This document shows, piece by piece, positions 11,774 through 20,679 of a DNA stretch of 64,000 nt (position 1 is the first letter of the stretch; each line of letters begins with the position of its first letter). Origin of the DNA: Methylocystis sp. IM3 (lineage in GTDB: Bacteria > Pseudomonadota > Alphaproteobacteria > Rhizobiales > Beijerinckiaceae); assembly GCF_038070105.1 (NCBI RefSeq), contig NZ_JBBPBZ010000004.1:248001-312000 (forward strand). Direction: 5' to 3'. Under the pieces are notes generated by a model, which searched no databases, had not been told where the DNA came from, and was given only the letters and a program-made list of their open reading frames with translations. The position numbers and the translations under genes were made by a program.

Positions 11774-11923
11774 ATGGCGAAGCCTCGACGGCGGCGAACA
11801 GCGATGGCTTCCCTTGTGAGGGGAGCGCTCGATGCCCCTTGTCTGCGCCTTGCCAAACACGGGATCCGAACAGGCGTCCTCCTAACTCAAAAGCGGAACG
11901 GGTCACGAGCGAGAAACCGGACG

Positions 11924-13852
11924 ATGTATCTTTCTCTCGCATTCATACGCTTCCTCGAAAGCCTTCCGTCGGCGCTGGCGGTTGGGCTGCTGCTCATCCC
12001 GCGTCTCATCGGCGAAGATGGCGGACGGTTCAAAATCCCGGTGGCGGCGGCGGCGGCCTTCCGCGCGCTGCTCGGATTCGCGCTTCTCTATTTGATCGCC
12101 CGAGCGATCGTTCCCGCGGACCGTCCCGTCGACTCGAATTTGCTTTGGGAGTTCACCTTCGGCACGAGCGTCGGCAAGGCTTGGGTTTTCACACAGATTG
12201 TCGCCTTCGCCTTTGCGGCGCTGGCGATCGCCCGACTTTTCATGAGCTCCGACCTTCTCGACCGCGCGACGCTCTGGACGGGCGTCGGCATCCTTGCGGT
12301 CGTCTCGGTCACTGGCCATGCGATCGACGACGGCCTGCCGATATGGACGCAGGCGAGCTTCCTCTTGCACACGGCGGCGGGACTGACATGGCTCGGGGGT
12401 CTTCTCGGCCTCGTCTGGTGGATGTTCACCGCGCATAAGGAGCCGCCGGAAGTCGCCGCACAGCTCGCGGAACGCTGGTCGATGGTGGCGAAGATCGCCG
12501 TGGGCCTCGTCGCCGTGACCGGCGTCGCGATGGCGTACGAGAATGTCGGCAGCGTGCCGAACATGCTTGCCACGCCCTACGGGCGGCTGCTCACGCTGAA
12601 GCTTGTTCTGCTCTGCACGGTCCTGCTCTGCGCCCTCGCCATTGTGCGATACATGCACAGGCGCTCGGCCGGGGACGGATTCAATGTCGACTGGGTGGGG
12701 AAGGTCGGCAGCCTTGAGGCGATCTTCGGCCTGGGGCTGCTGGCGATCGCCGGCTATATCGCCGTGATCACGCCGGCCTCGCATGAAACGAATATCTACT
12801 GGCCGCTGCCGTTCCGTCTCTCCTATATTGCGACCTGGGGGCAGAAGCCCGCCTTCCCGTCGCCGATCTGGTGGTGGGCGATCGCGGCGGGAGCGCTGGC
12901 GATCGTGGCGGCTTTGGTCTGGTGGACGCCGGCGACGCGAGAGAAGCGCCTCTACGCTACCCCGGTGGCGACCATCGCGGCGCTCTTCTGTCTGGCCGTG
13001 TCCTTTTCAACCGAAGCTTACGAGGAGACCTATAACGATCCGACTCAGGATTTTACGGCCGAGTCGGTGGCGCGCGGCATGACGGCGTTTCAGGAAAACT
13101 GCGTCGGTTGCCATGGCCCCATGGGCGAGGGCAACGGCCCCATGTCCAAGGACCTCAAGAACGCGCAGGGCCTGAAGGTAGAGCCTGCCGACCTCACGGC
13201 GCCGCATGTTGGCACCCATACGATCGGGGATATTTTCCATTGGCTGACCTTCGGCGGCCAGAGCGGAGCCATGCCAAGCTTCAGCAACGTTCTCGACGTC
13301 GATGATCGCTGGGACATGATCAACTACCTGCTGATGCTGTCGAGCACGAACCGGTCGCGCTTCATCGCACCACAGGCGATGATTCAATGGCTCATCGCGC
13401 CGGACTTCGCCTTGGTGGATCCGACGGAGGAGGTCACCACCTTCTTCAAGCTGCGCGGCAAACCGACGCTTCTTTCCTTCGCTCGCTGCACGTCGACCGG
13501 CGAAGAGAAGAAGCAACTAGATGCGAGCCTTCTGAAGGCGGCCGAGGCTGTCAAAGCCGTGGGGGTAAATCATGTTACCGTTTATACAGGCGATTGCCCC
13601 CAGGCGGCCAAGGGGCGAGAGGCGCTGCATCCGGCCGCGGTCGAGAAAGCCTATTCAATCATAAACCGCTATCCGAACGTGCCCTACACGAGCGAGATCG
13701 GGCAGGCTCATTTCCTGATCGACCGATCGGGCTATGTACGTGCGCGGTTCAAGCAGTTCGGCGAGGATGACGGCAGCGTCGCCCAGTTCGCCGCCCAGGC
13801 GGCGATGATGGCGCAGGAGCCGATCGTCGAGATCAACCTGCACTCGCACTGA
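11924..13852 (+). CDS. CopD-domain / cytochrome c / thioredoxin-like membrane fusion protein
   Basis: This 642-residue protein starts MYLSLAFIRFLESLPSALAV. The open frame extends further upstream, but only this start gives a normal membrane N-terminus. The first ~330 residues form about eight transmembrane helices of the CopD copper-transport type (TAAGLTWLGGLLGLVWW core). One or two further helices follow, and then a class I cytochrome c domain with heme motif CVGCHGPMGEGNGPM and distal Met in GAMPSF. The last ~150 residues resemble a thioredoxin/SCO fold (GKPTLLSFARCTSTGEEKKQ, ending HFLIDRSGYVRARFKQFGED). It probably couples copper import or metalation to periplasmic electron transfer, which fits a copper-dependent methane oxidiser. 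The fusion order is uncommon. Confidence 0.75.
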   Translation: MYLSLAFIRFLESLPSALAVGLLLIPRLIGEDGGRFKIPVAAAAAFRALLGFALLYLIARAIVPADRPVDSNLLWEFTFGTSVGKAWVFTQIVAFAFAALAIARLFMSSDLLDRATLWTGVGILAVVSVTGHAIDDGLPIWTQASFLLHTAAGLTWLGGLLGLVWWMFTAHKEPPEVAAQLAERWSMVAKIAVGLVAVTGVAMAYENVGSVPNMLATPYGRLLTLKLVLLCTVLLCALAIVRYMHRRSAGDGFNVDWVGKVGSLEAIFGLGLLAIAGYIAVITPASHETNIYWPLPFRLSYIATWGQKPAFPSPIWWWAIAAGALAIVAALVWWTPATREKRLYATPVATIAALFCLAVSFSTEAYEETYNDPTQDFTAESVARGMTAFQENCVGCHGPMGEGNGPMSKDLKNAQGLKVEPADLTAPHVGTHTIGDIFHWLTFGGQSGAMPSFSNVLDVDDRWDMINYLLMLSSTNRSRFIAPQAMIQWLIAPDFALVDPTEEVTTFFKLRGKPTLLSFARCTSTGEEKKQLDASLLKAAEAVKAVGVNHVTVYTGDCPQAAKGREALHPAAVEKAYSIINRYPNVPYTSEIGQAHFLIDRSGYVRARFKQFGEDDGSVAQFAAQAAMMAQEPIVEINLHSH

Positions 13853-14776
13853 CACACTGAAGGGTGGTATTTCCAAAGGCGTCGTCCGCCAGCCAAGTCG
13901 TCAACTCAGATGATGAACACCCCGAAAATTTATTCGAGCGCGTCCGGCAATCACGACGGTGCCCTCAAAGGGGAACCACCATCCGCCCCTTACGCTCTGT
14001 GGCGATTTTCTCCCCTGTCGTCGGACAATTGGCGATCCCATGCCTGCCAGGCGGAGAAACGCTACGGCGGGTGGCTGTTACGCCCAGACAATAGCACGCT
14101 GTCCGACCGAATCGGGCTCGGGCTCGAGGTCAGGGTCGCCAGACAATTCGTCGGCGATGGCGATGAGGGCCGCCCTCCATTGTCGCCTCCCTCCCTGCGA
14201 AGGCGCTCAAACACCTTTGCCGCATCTTCAGCGGGGTCTTTCCGGAGCGCACAGGACTCTGCCCAAGCTTTCCGGGGCTTCGTGGCGATGTGACCCCCGG
14301 CCGCCAGCCTGCCGGAGGTCCATCCAATAGGCGGTGCGGCGGGAGTTGCTATGGCTCGCTCATTGAAAGCTATCGCCGTGGGTCTGGCAGGCAAGCCCGC
14401 CGTGGTTGCCGCTAAAATAGAATGGTGTTGGCGTGTCCGTACCACTCCATGCCTGCGATAGGGCCCCGGCTGGCCGCCCGCCGCGGGACCCTTTTGAAGC
14501 GGGCCAGAGCGCGTCGGAAACTGCTGACCAGTCGCCTATGTTCCACTATTCAAAGAGAGAGGAAAATACTTGGCCTCAAAGTCGGGATACTTTTATTCGC
14601 GCAGCTCGCGAAGGTCGCCTTCTTGTTGCAAAAGACGAAGCACGCAAAACGTTTATATCCCTGTAGTCTCGGTCGATCGCTCGCTCCAAGGCGGCCGGCA
14701 GTTCAAGCACGGGAGCGTAACGCTGCCGCTTTCATATGCGGAAACGTAGACAGGCTCCAAGCAGGGCTGTTCAGTT
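13853..14776. other. No recognisable gene
   Basis: A minus-strand stretch around 14100-14290 reads HIATKPRKAWAESCALRKDP and looks coding-like over about 60 residues, without a supported start or known family. The remainder holds only overlapping short frames. Confidence 0.4.
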
Positions 14777-14779
14777 CTT

Positions 14780-15290
14780 TTAGAATCCAGCGGTTTTGAA
14801 GAGGGTGTCGATGTCGATGGCGGCGCGCCACCTGGCGTTTTTGATGTTGTCGCAGCCGTCGGCACGTAGGAGATTATAAGCGAAGGAACGCAGGCGCGCG
14901 ACAATGTAGGGGTTCTTGCGGATGCGCAAGGCGTCCTCCGCAAACGCCGTGTCACGCACGTAATGACTGCCGTTTTCGATGCGCCAGTGGCCTCTGATCC
15001 ATTCGTTCCATTGCTCTGGTGTTGGACTATGAGCGGAAGAAACCCAAAAGACGACCTCGCTGGTTTGCCTGCAAAGGCCGGTCGAAGGGTCGCGCCGGCA
15101 GACCGTGCGCTGTAGCCGAATCACGGTTTTGATGAACGGCTCCCACGGCGTATGGCGGAACCACGCTTTGGCGGGAAAGACGGTCAACTCGCGTGTTTCC
15201 CAACGATTGCGACCCTTGGTTTCGCTTCTCGCAAAGCCGCTCGGCTTGCGGCCGACGGCGCCGAGTTCCAGCCTGCGGCGCAGACGGGGC
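14780..15290 (-). pseudogene. ISAs1 transposase, C-terminal part
   Basis: The sequence contains the family's GHWRIENGSHYVRDTAFAED block followed by ALRIRKNPYIVARLRSFAYN and the terminal KNARWRAAIDIDTL. Upstream, SETKGRNRWETRELTVFP matches the middle of ISAs1 transposases. Its 5' edge is the IS66 target duplication gacggggc at 15283-15290, and the missing N-terminal part is found beyond 22944. Confidence 0.85.
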
Positions 15291-15303
15291 GTAATCGCTG
15301 TTT

Positions 15304-15489
15304 TCAGGCCACGTCTTTGATTTCGACGGGTGGCGCGTAGGCCCACGGCATGAGTTCGTCGAGCTTGCTCGCGAGATGACCGTTGACAATCTTGGTGAGC
15401 ACGTCGGTCATGTAGGCGAGCGGATCAACGCCATTGAGCTTGGACGTTTCCATGAGCGAGGCGACGATCGCCCAGTTCTCGGCCCCGCC
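15304..15489 (-). pseudogene. tnpC: IS66 TnpC, C-terminal piece
   Basis: Reads GAENWAIVASLMETSKLNGV then DPLAYMTDVLTKIVNGH and ASKLDELMPWAY, the conserved C-terminus of IS66 DDE transposases, ending in a TGA at 15304. It follows on in frame from the short piece at 18080-18125 once the first recombinase module is removed. Confidence 0.85.
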
Positions 15490-15581
15490 ATCAGAACCGG
15501 GATCATAGTGCCGGGTTTCTGACATTCGAAGCGGAGGTCAGGTATCCTTTCCACCCGCTTGTCGGTCAGACGGTCCTGGTC

Positions 15582-15980
15582 GTGGGAGACCAGGTGCATG
15601 ACGGTGTTCGCTATTTCCTGATTCGTCAGTCGCACGGCGGTTCCTACCAAGTTCCTGAATGGATGTTTGATCAGGCGGCCGGCGGCTCTGCGATTGTAGC
15701 CGTTCCGCGACTTCCCATTGGCCAACTCATCCTCCTACGCGGGCTGGTCGATCACCTCATGGCCTATTCTCCCGGGACCAGAGACGCCGGAGGCATCGGC
15801 CATGAAGAAGTCGTCGCGCACGCAAATGGACTTGTTCGCCACACCTGCCGCACCGGCCGTGGAGTTGACCGGGTTCGAGCGGCAGAAGGCCGTGGCGCTT
15901 CTCCAGGCATTGCTGACCGAGGCGATGGCGACAGCGACGAGCAATTTAGCGGTCACGACCAAGCAGGAGGCAAGCGATGA
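15582..15980 (+). CDS. Module 1 ORF A, small conserved protein
   Basis: From the GTG at 15582 the protein runs MGDQVHDGVRYFLIRQSHGG, then VPEWMFDQAA and VPRLPIGQLILLRGLVDHLM. The W-M-(F/L)-D motif, the following P-R-(L/V) and the leucine-rich helix recur in ORF A of module 2. The two are therefore a family tied to these recombinases, and I recall similarly arranged small genes (Y4bD/Y4pK-type) beside recombinases on rhizobial plasmids. Only the first ~65 residues look conserved. The frame then continues through ORF B1 and may be non-native there, so the true end could be nearer 15790. Confidence 0.55.
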   Translation: MGDQVHDGVRYFLIRQSHGGSYQVPEWMFDQAAGGSAIVAVPRLPIGQLILLRGLVDHLMAYSPGTRDAGGIGHEEVVAHANGLVRHTCRTGRGVDRVRAAEGRGASPGIADRGDGDSDEQFSGHDQAGGKR

Positions 15981-15984
15981 GTAA
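15802..15984 (+). CDS. Module 1 ORF B, 60-aa protein
   Basis: Starts MKKSSRTQMDLFATPAAPAV and continues with ELTGFERQKAVALLQALLTE, a predicted amphipathic helix, then AMATATSNLAV. It overlaps the recombinase start by 8 bases, so the two are probably translationally coupled. The same arrangement occurs in module 2 (D-x-F or I-F-D segment, then ER-x(3)-(A/I)-x-L-x-x-(A/L)). I know of no function. Size and coupling suggest a cofactor or directionality partner of the recombinase, which is inference. Confidence 0.6.
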   Translation: MKKSSRTQMDLFATPAAPAVELTGFERQKAVALLQALLTEAMATATSNLAVTTKQEASDE

Positions 15985-18052
15985 AATCGCGCCCGACCAC
16001 CTCGCACGAGCCGCCTTCGTTTACGTGCGGCAGTCGACCGCCTACCAAGTGGCTAACAATCTCGAGAGCCAACGGCGCCAGTACGCTTTGGTCGAGCGAG
16101 CACGGCAGCTGGGCTGGAACGACGTCCAGCTCATCGACGATGATCTCGGCAAATCAGGCGGCGGCACGGTCCGGCCGGGATTTCAGAAGCTGTTGGCCGC
16201 GATCTGCGAAGGCCGCGTTGGCGCTGTCGTGTCACTGGAAGCTTCACGCCTGGCGCGGAACGGCCGTGATTGGCACACGTTACTTGAGTTCTGTGGCTTG
16301 GTCGGCACGCTAATCGTCGACGAAGATGCTGCCTATGATCCGCGTTCGCCCAATGACCGGCTATTGCTCGGTATGAAGGGCACCATGAGCGAGATGGAGC
16401 TATCGGTCTTCCGTCAGCGGTCCATCGAGGCTATGCGCCAGAAGGCGCGCCGCGGCGAACTCCACCTGACCGTCGCCGTCGGCTACTTGAAGACCGATGA
16501 CGACCGAATCGAAAAAGATCCTGATCGGCGTGTTCAAGACGGTATCTTGCTCGTCTTCCGCAAGTTCGCCGAACTCCAGTCGGTCCGCCAAGTCCTGCTT
16601 TGGTTCAGACAGGAGAACGTGCTCGTTCCCGCGATCATGCAAGGGCGCGGCAACCGCCCGATCGAATGGAAAACTCCTGTATATCACACGTTGTACCACG
16701 TCCTGACCAACCCGGTGTATGCCGGTTCCTACGCCTATGGCCGACGAGGAACCCGTGTGACGATCGAAGGCGGCCGGAAGCGGATCATGCGCGACAATCT
16801 CCGGCGCAACTGGAAGGACTGGCAGGTTTTGATCCATGATCACCATGAGGGCTATATTTCTTGGGCGGAGTTCGAGAGGAACCAGCACCTGATTGCCGAC
16901 AACGCCAATGGAAAGAGCTATATGGGCCGTGGCTCCGTAAGGCGCGGCGAAGCTTTGTTACCGGGACTATTCCGCTGCGCCCGCTGCGGCCGACGCCTGC
17001 ACATCCAATACACCGGCAAGGGTGGCAACACGCAACGCTATATCTGCCGCGGAGCCTTTAGCGCGAAAGCCGCCGACAACTGCATAGGCTTTGGCGGAAT
17101 GCGCGTTGATCGTCACGTCGCCCAGGAAGTGCTCGACCGGTTGCAACCCCTGGGGATAGAGGCGGCGCTAGCTGCGATGGAGGCCCAGACCGAGCGCCAA
17201 GGCGACAAACGCCAGCAGATCGAGAACGCCATTCAACAGGCCCAATACGAGGCAGCCCGGGCGCGTCGCCAATACGACGCCGTCGACCCCGACAATCGCA
17301 TGGTCGCCGGCGAGTTGGAGCGGCGCTGGAACGAGAAGCTGCTGCAGTTGCGCGATCTGGAGATGCAACTCCAGCAATTCAATCGGGCGAAGGAGACCCC
17401 TGCGCTCTCTGCCGAAGATCATGCAAAACTGATGACCCTTGGCAAGGACTTGGTCAAGGCGTGGAACAGTCAAGGCGCTTCGATCGAGACGCGCAAGAAG
17501 ATAATCAGGCTGCTTATCGAAGAGATTGTTGTCGACGTCGTCGGTGACACTCTGGCTCTCGTCATCCACTGGCAGGGCGGCGATCATACCGAGATGACCG
17601 TCAAGAAGAACAAGGTCGGGCAAACCCGCTGGACAGTCGCCGCTGATGTCGTTGATCTCGTTCGCGTGCTGGCGCGGCAACTGCCGGACTACGCGATCGC
17701 CGCCATATTAAATCGCTCCGGCAAATTGACGGGGCGCGGCGCGGCGTGGACGCGTGCCCATGTCTGCGGTCTCCGGAACACCAACGACATCCCCGTCTAT
17801 CGCGAAGGCGAACGAGTCGAGCGCGGCGAGATAACGCTCGACGAAGCAGCCGACGTTCTGCAAGTTAGTCGCGCGACGGTCTATCGGTTGATCACCAGCG
17901 GCGTGCTCCCAGCTCAGCAACTATGCCCCGGGGCGCCGTTGATAATCCGGCACGACGACGTGCAGCAGGACGGTGTCCGTCGTGAAGCCGAAGCGAGGCG
18001 CCGACGGCGTCCGAGATCTCAAAATCAGCTCCAAAAACTTCTTGATTTATAA
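15977..18052 (+). CDS. Large serine recombinase 1 with C-terminal HTH, 691 aa
   Basis: The N-terminal resolvase domain carries the catalytic serine in VYVRQST (Ser20) and the arginine cluster EASRLARNGRDW. The Recombinase domain (about 180-300) contains YHVLTNPVYAG. A zinc ribbon follows (CARCGRRLHIQYTG, later CRG and C-I-G-F-G-G), then a long coiled coil (about 400-470). Unusually, residues ~610-665 form an excisionase/MerR-type helix-turn-helix (LDEAADVLQVSRATVYRLIT). It probably catalyses integration and excision of module 1. ATG at 15977 overlaps ORF B1. It is about 40% similar by eye to recombinase 2 and has the same architecture. Confidence 0.9.
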   Translation: MSKIAPDHLARAAFVYVRQSTAYQVANNLESQRRQYALVERARQLGWNDVQLIDDDLGKSGGGTVRPGFQKLLAAICEGRVGAVVSLEASRLARNGRDWHTLLEFCGLVGTLIVDEDAAYDPRSPNDRLLLGMKGTMSEMELSVFRQRSIEAMRQKARRGELHLTVAVGYLKTDDDRIEKDPDRRVQDGILLVFRKFAELQSVRQVLLWFRQENVLVPAIMQGRGNRPIEWKTPVYHTLYHVLTNPVYAGSYAYGRRGTRVTIEGGRKRIMRDNLRRNWKDWQVLIHDHHEGYISWAEFERNQHLIADNANGKSYMGRGSVRRGEALLPGLFRCARCGRRLHIQYTGKGGNTQRYICRGAFSAKAADNCIGFGGMRVDRHVAQEVLDRLQPLGIEAALAAMEAQTERQGDKRQQIENAIQQAQYEAARARRQYDAVDPDNRMVAGELERRWNEKLLQLRDLEMQLQQFNRAKETPALSAEDHAKLMTLGKDLVKAWNSQGASIETRKKIIRLLIEEIVVDVVGDTLALVIHWQGGDHTEMTVKKNKVGQTRWTVAADVVDLVRVLARQLPDYAIAAILNRSGKLTGRGAAWTRAHVCGLRNTNDIPVYREGERVERGEITLDEAADVLQVSRATVYRLITSGVLPAQQLCPGAPLIIRHDDVQQDGVRREAEARRRRRPRSQNQLQKLLDL

Positions 18053-18079
18053 GGATATCGCCAGATGAGCAGTATGAAG

Positions 18080-18125
18080 CGCCTTCGTCCGAGCCGGCGA
18101 AGAGCGCGTTCTTGCGATTGAGCGC
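18080..18125 (-). pseudogene. tnpC: IS66 TnpC, 15-codon middle piece stranded between the two modules
   Basis: Read on the minus strand it encodes ALNRKNALFAGSDEG, the highly conserved IS66 segment that normally follows IRPI and precedes the (G)AENWA segment. Both neighbours in the protein are found across the flanking modules. This 46-base fragment is the strongest sign that two independent insertions occurred in one tnpC gene. Confidence 0.85.
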
Positions 18126-18160
18126 CATTACCCGTTCATTCTGCCCATGTCGGGCAGCAG

Positions 18161-18604
18161 TTGGAAGTCCATTACCGGTGGCACCCGTATTTTGGCAGCA
18201 AGGTTGCCGTCCGTCGTGTCGAGCAGCGAGCAACTGGGCAATTTCTTCAGGTGCTGGGGCCAGCCGGCGTTGTGGTCTCGATGGCGGGGTGGATGCTTGA
18301 TCCCGTCATCTGCGCCGGAATGACTTTTGGCGGCCCGCGCGTCGATCTCGCCGCACTCGTCGAGCTGGAACGACTGTTGATTGGTGCGATCAATCCCGCA
18401 CGGTGCCGGAGCGATGTTGCGATCGTTCCGGAGGAAGGCAATGCAATCTCCCAAAGCGTCGGCGGTGGAGCCGGCTCGGCAGCTGACCCTGATATTCGAC
18501 AACAACAAGCTGGAAAGGCTGGGCTCCGCGGAGCGGGACAAGATCATTTCGGCGTTGGCTCAGATCCTCATGCAGGCGGCTGGCCTCAGCGTAGAGGAGC
18601 TTGA
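18161..18604 (+). CDS. Module 2 ORF A, small conserved protein
   Basis: From a TTG near 18161 it reads VHYRWHPYFGSKVAVRRVEQ, then AGWMLDPVICAGM and PRVDLAALVELERLLIG. The WMLD and PRVDL motifs align with WMFD and PRLPI of ORF A1. The frame continues across ORF B2 to 18604, where the composition no longer looks constrained, so the native protein may end earlier. The start codon is uncertain. No function known. Confidence 0.5.
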   Translation: MEVHYRWHPYFGSKVAVRRVEQRATGQFLQVLGPAGVVVSMAGWMLDPVICAGMTFGGPRVDLAALVELERLLIGAINPARCRSDVAIVPEEGNAISQSVGGGAGSAADPDIRQQQAGKAGLRGAGQDHFGVGSDPHAGGWPQRRGA

Positions 18605-18620
18605 CGATGACAAGTGCTGA
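18441..18620 (+). CDS. Module 2 ORF B, 59-aa protein
   Basis: ATG at 18441 follows a ggagg site at 18430-18434. The protein begins MQSPKASAVEPARQLTLIFD and continues with LERLGSAERDKIISALAQIL and a short acidic tail (EELDDDKC). It overlaps the recombinase start by 14 bases. Its position, size and helix match ORF B1, though sequence identity is low. Confidence 0.6.
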   Translation: MQSPKASAVEPARQLTLIFDNNKLERLGSAERDKIISALAQILMQAAGLSVEELDDDKC

Positions 18621-20679
18621 AATGATTCCGGCGGTCATCCTCAAGAAGAAAGCTGTCGTCTATGTTCGTCAGTCGACGCAATCCCAGGTGATGACCAACC
18701 TGGAGGGCAAGCGCCGCCAATATGATCTGGTCGATGTCGCCCGCCAACACGGTTTCGTGGATGTTGAAATCATCGATGACGATCTCGGCCGGTCGGCGAG
18801 CGGAACGGTGGCGCGCCCCGGCTTTGACCGCTTGGTGGCATGGCTGTGCGCCGGGAAGGTCGGCGCTGTCTTGTGCTTCGATGCTTCCAGGCTCGCGCGA
18901 AACGGTCGCGATTGGCATCATCTGCTTGAATTGTGTGGGCTTGTCGAAGCCCGCGTCATTGATGGCGAGGGGGTCTATAACCCGTGTCGCCCCAATGATC
19001 GCTTACTCCTTGGCATGAAAGGCAGCATCAGCGAGTTCGAACTCGGCGTGCTACGCACCAGGATGTTGGACGCCGCCCGGTCCAAGGCCAGCAGGGGCGA
19101 GCTTCGCTTGTCGGTTCCGTTCGGCTACATCTGGCACCGGGAAGCAGGGCTTGGCCTTGATCCCGATCGACGTCTCCAGGAGGTCATTCGCCTCATCTTC
19201 GTCCGCTTTCGTGAACTCGGCAGCGCGCGCCAAGTTCTGCTCTCGATGAAAGCCGATCATATCCACTTCCCACGTCCCTCAGATGAGCGCCGCATGACGA
19301 GCTTCGACTGGACGCCTATCCGCTACCGCAATGTGATCGCCGTTCTCAAGAATCCCTTCTACGCCGGGGTCTACGTTTACGGGAAAAGTGAGAAACGCAC
19401 CTCCATTGTCGACGGAAGGGCGCGACGGAGCTACGGGCATGGCAAGCCGATCGGGACATGGGAGGTGATGATCAAGGATCATCACGAAGGCTATATCCAG
19501 TGGGCGGAATATGAGCGCAACCAGAAGCAGCTCGCCCTCAACAATTACGGCCATGCCGGAGGCGCGAAGTCTGGCCGGGGCGGCAAGGCGCTTTTGTCAG
19601 GCATCATGACTTGCCGTCGATGCGGACGGCGACTGAGCGTCGCATATACGGGCAATCCTCAGAGTCGGCCGGTATATCGCTGCGACAAACCAAACCTTAT
19701 GATGGGGCTGCCACGGTGCATGACCTTCGGCGGCCCGCGGGTCGATGCGGCTGTCTCCCGGGAGTTGTTGCTGGCGGTGGAGCCAATGGCGATTGCGGCG
19801 GCTTTCGAGGCGGAGCGGATGCACCGGGAACAACAGGAAGACCAGCAACGCATCTTGGACATGGAAATGCAGCAGGCTCGCTATGAGGCAAGTCTGGCCG
19901 AGCGTCGTTATGCGGCCTGCGATCCCGACAATCGTCTCATTGCCGCGCAACTAGAAAAAAACTGGGAGACGGCGCTGCGGCGTGTCCGCGAACTGGAGAT
20001 GCGCCAGCCCGCGGAACGGCCATCAGTCCTCGAGGTCGACCCGAGCGCCTTCACGAACCTGGCGGATAATCTGTCGGCAGCATGGCATGCGCCGAACGTA
20101 ACGATGCGTGCCCGACAACAACTGCTGCGGACATTGATCGCCGACATCATCGTCGACGTCGACGACGACGCGCGCGAGGTCGTGCTGACGATTCATTGGC
20201 GTGGCGGTCAGCATTCCGAACTGCGCGTCCGTAAACCACGGGCTGGCGAGCATGGTTGCGCGACGACAGAGGACGCTTTGGCGGTCATGCGAAGCATGGC
20301 CGGTCGCTGGTCGGACGAGCATATCGCCGCGTCGCTCAATCGAATGGGCATGCCCACAGGCCAAGGCAAAACCTGGACAGCGCATCGCGTTGCTTCCGTT
20401 CGACGCGTGCGTGGAATCCATGCCTATCGATCGGCGGAAAAGGACGGCGAATGGCTCACCATGAGGGAGGCGGCAAAGCTGTTAGGCGTCACACACCATA
20501 CGATTCGGCGCCTGATCAAAACGGGTGTCCTTCCTGCGGTGCAGGTTGTCGCCGGAGCCCCGCATCAAATACGGGCCGAGGACTTGGCGTCGGACCCGGT
20601 GAAAATGGCGGTGGCCCGTAAAGGTCGCCCGTGTCGCGCTGTTGACGCGGGCACGCTTCCAATGTTTCCAGATACTTAA
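18607..20679 (+). CDS. Large serine recombinase 2 with C-terminal HTH, 690 aa
   Basis: The resolvase catalytic motif is VYVRQST (Ser23 from the ATG at 18607; a TTG at 18601 is possible). DASRLARNGRDWHHLLELCG follows, then the Recombinase domain with VLKNPFYAGVYVYG, a zinc ribbon (CRRCGRRLSVAYTG then VYRC and C-M-T-F-G-G), a coiled coil and a C-terminal MerR/excisionase-type HTH (LTMREAAKLLGVTHHTIRRL). Role: probable integrase/excisionase of module 2. The fused HTH is shared with recombinase 1 and absent from most phage serine integrases, and could make directionality intrinsic (inference). Confidence 0.9.
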   Translation: MTSAEMIPAVILKKKAVVYVRQSTQSQVMTNLEGKRRQYDLVDVARQHGFVDVEIIDDDLGRSASGTVARPGFDRLVAWLCAGKVGAVLCFDASRLARNGRDWHHLLELCGLVEARVIDGEGVYNPCRPNDRLLLGMKGSISEFELGVLRTRMLDAARSKASRGELRLSVPFGYIWHREAGLGLDPDRRLQEVIRLIFVRFRELGSARQVLLSMKADHIHFPRPSDERRMTSFDWTPIRYRNVIAVLKNPFYAGVYVYGKSEKRTSIVDGRARRSYGHGKPIGTWEVMIKDHHEGYIQWAEYERNQKQLALNNYGHAGGAKSGRGGKALLSGIMTCRRCGRRLSVAYTGNPQSRPVYRCDKPNLMMGLPRCMTFGGPRVDAAVSRELLLAVEPMAIAAAFEAERMHREQQEDQQRILDMEMQQARYEASLAERRYAACDPDNRLIAAQLEKNWETALRRVRELEMRQPAERPSVLEVDPSAFTNLADNLSAAWHAPNVTMRARQQLLRTLIADIIVDVDDDAREVVLTIHWRGGQHSELRVRKPRAGEHGCATTEDALAVMRSMAGRWSDEHIAASLNRMGMPTGQGKTWTAHRVASVRRVRGIHAYRSAEKDGEWLTMREAAKLLGVTHHTIRRLIKTGVLPAVQVVAGAPHQIRAEDLASDPVKMAVARKGRPCRAVDAGTLPMFPDT

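Larger units (their letters stand above)
15490..18079 (+). mobile_element. Serine-recombinase module 1 (about 2.6 kb) inside IS66 tnpC
   Basis: The module separates two collinear pieces of tnpC. A 4-bp identity, cgcc, is shared at the two junctions (15486-15489 and 18080-18083) and could contain the crossover core; no longer duplication is present, as expected for conservative serine recombination. It carries ORF A1, ORF B1 and a 691-residue large serine recombinase, all on the plus strand, opposite to tnpC. Confidence 0.75.

Noticed and set aside
11903..12784. 293-codon minus-strand open frame
   Set aside because: Antisense of the CopD membrane domain; no independent support.
15977..20679. 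Recent tandem duplication of one recombinase module
   Set aside because: The modules share layout but the proteins are clearly diverged and tnpC sequence lies between them, so two separate insertions fit better.
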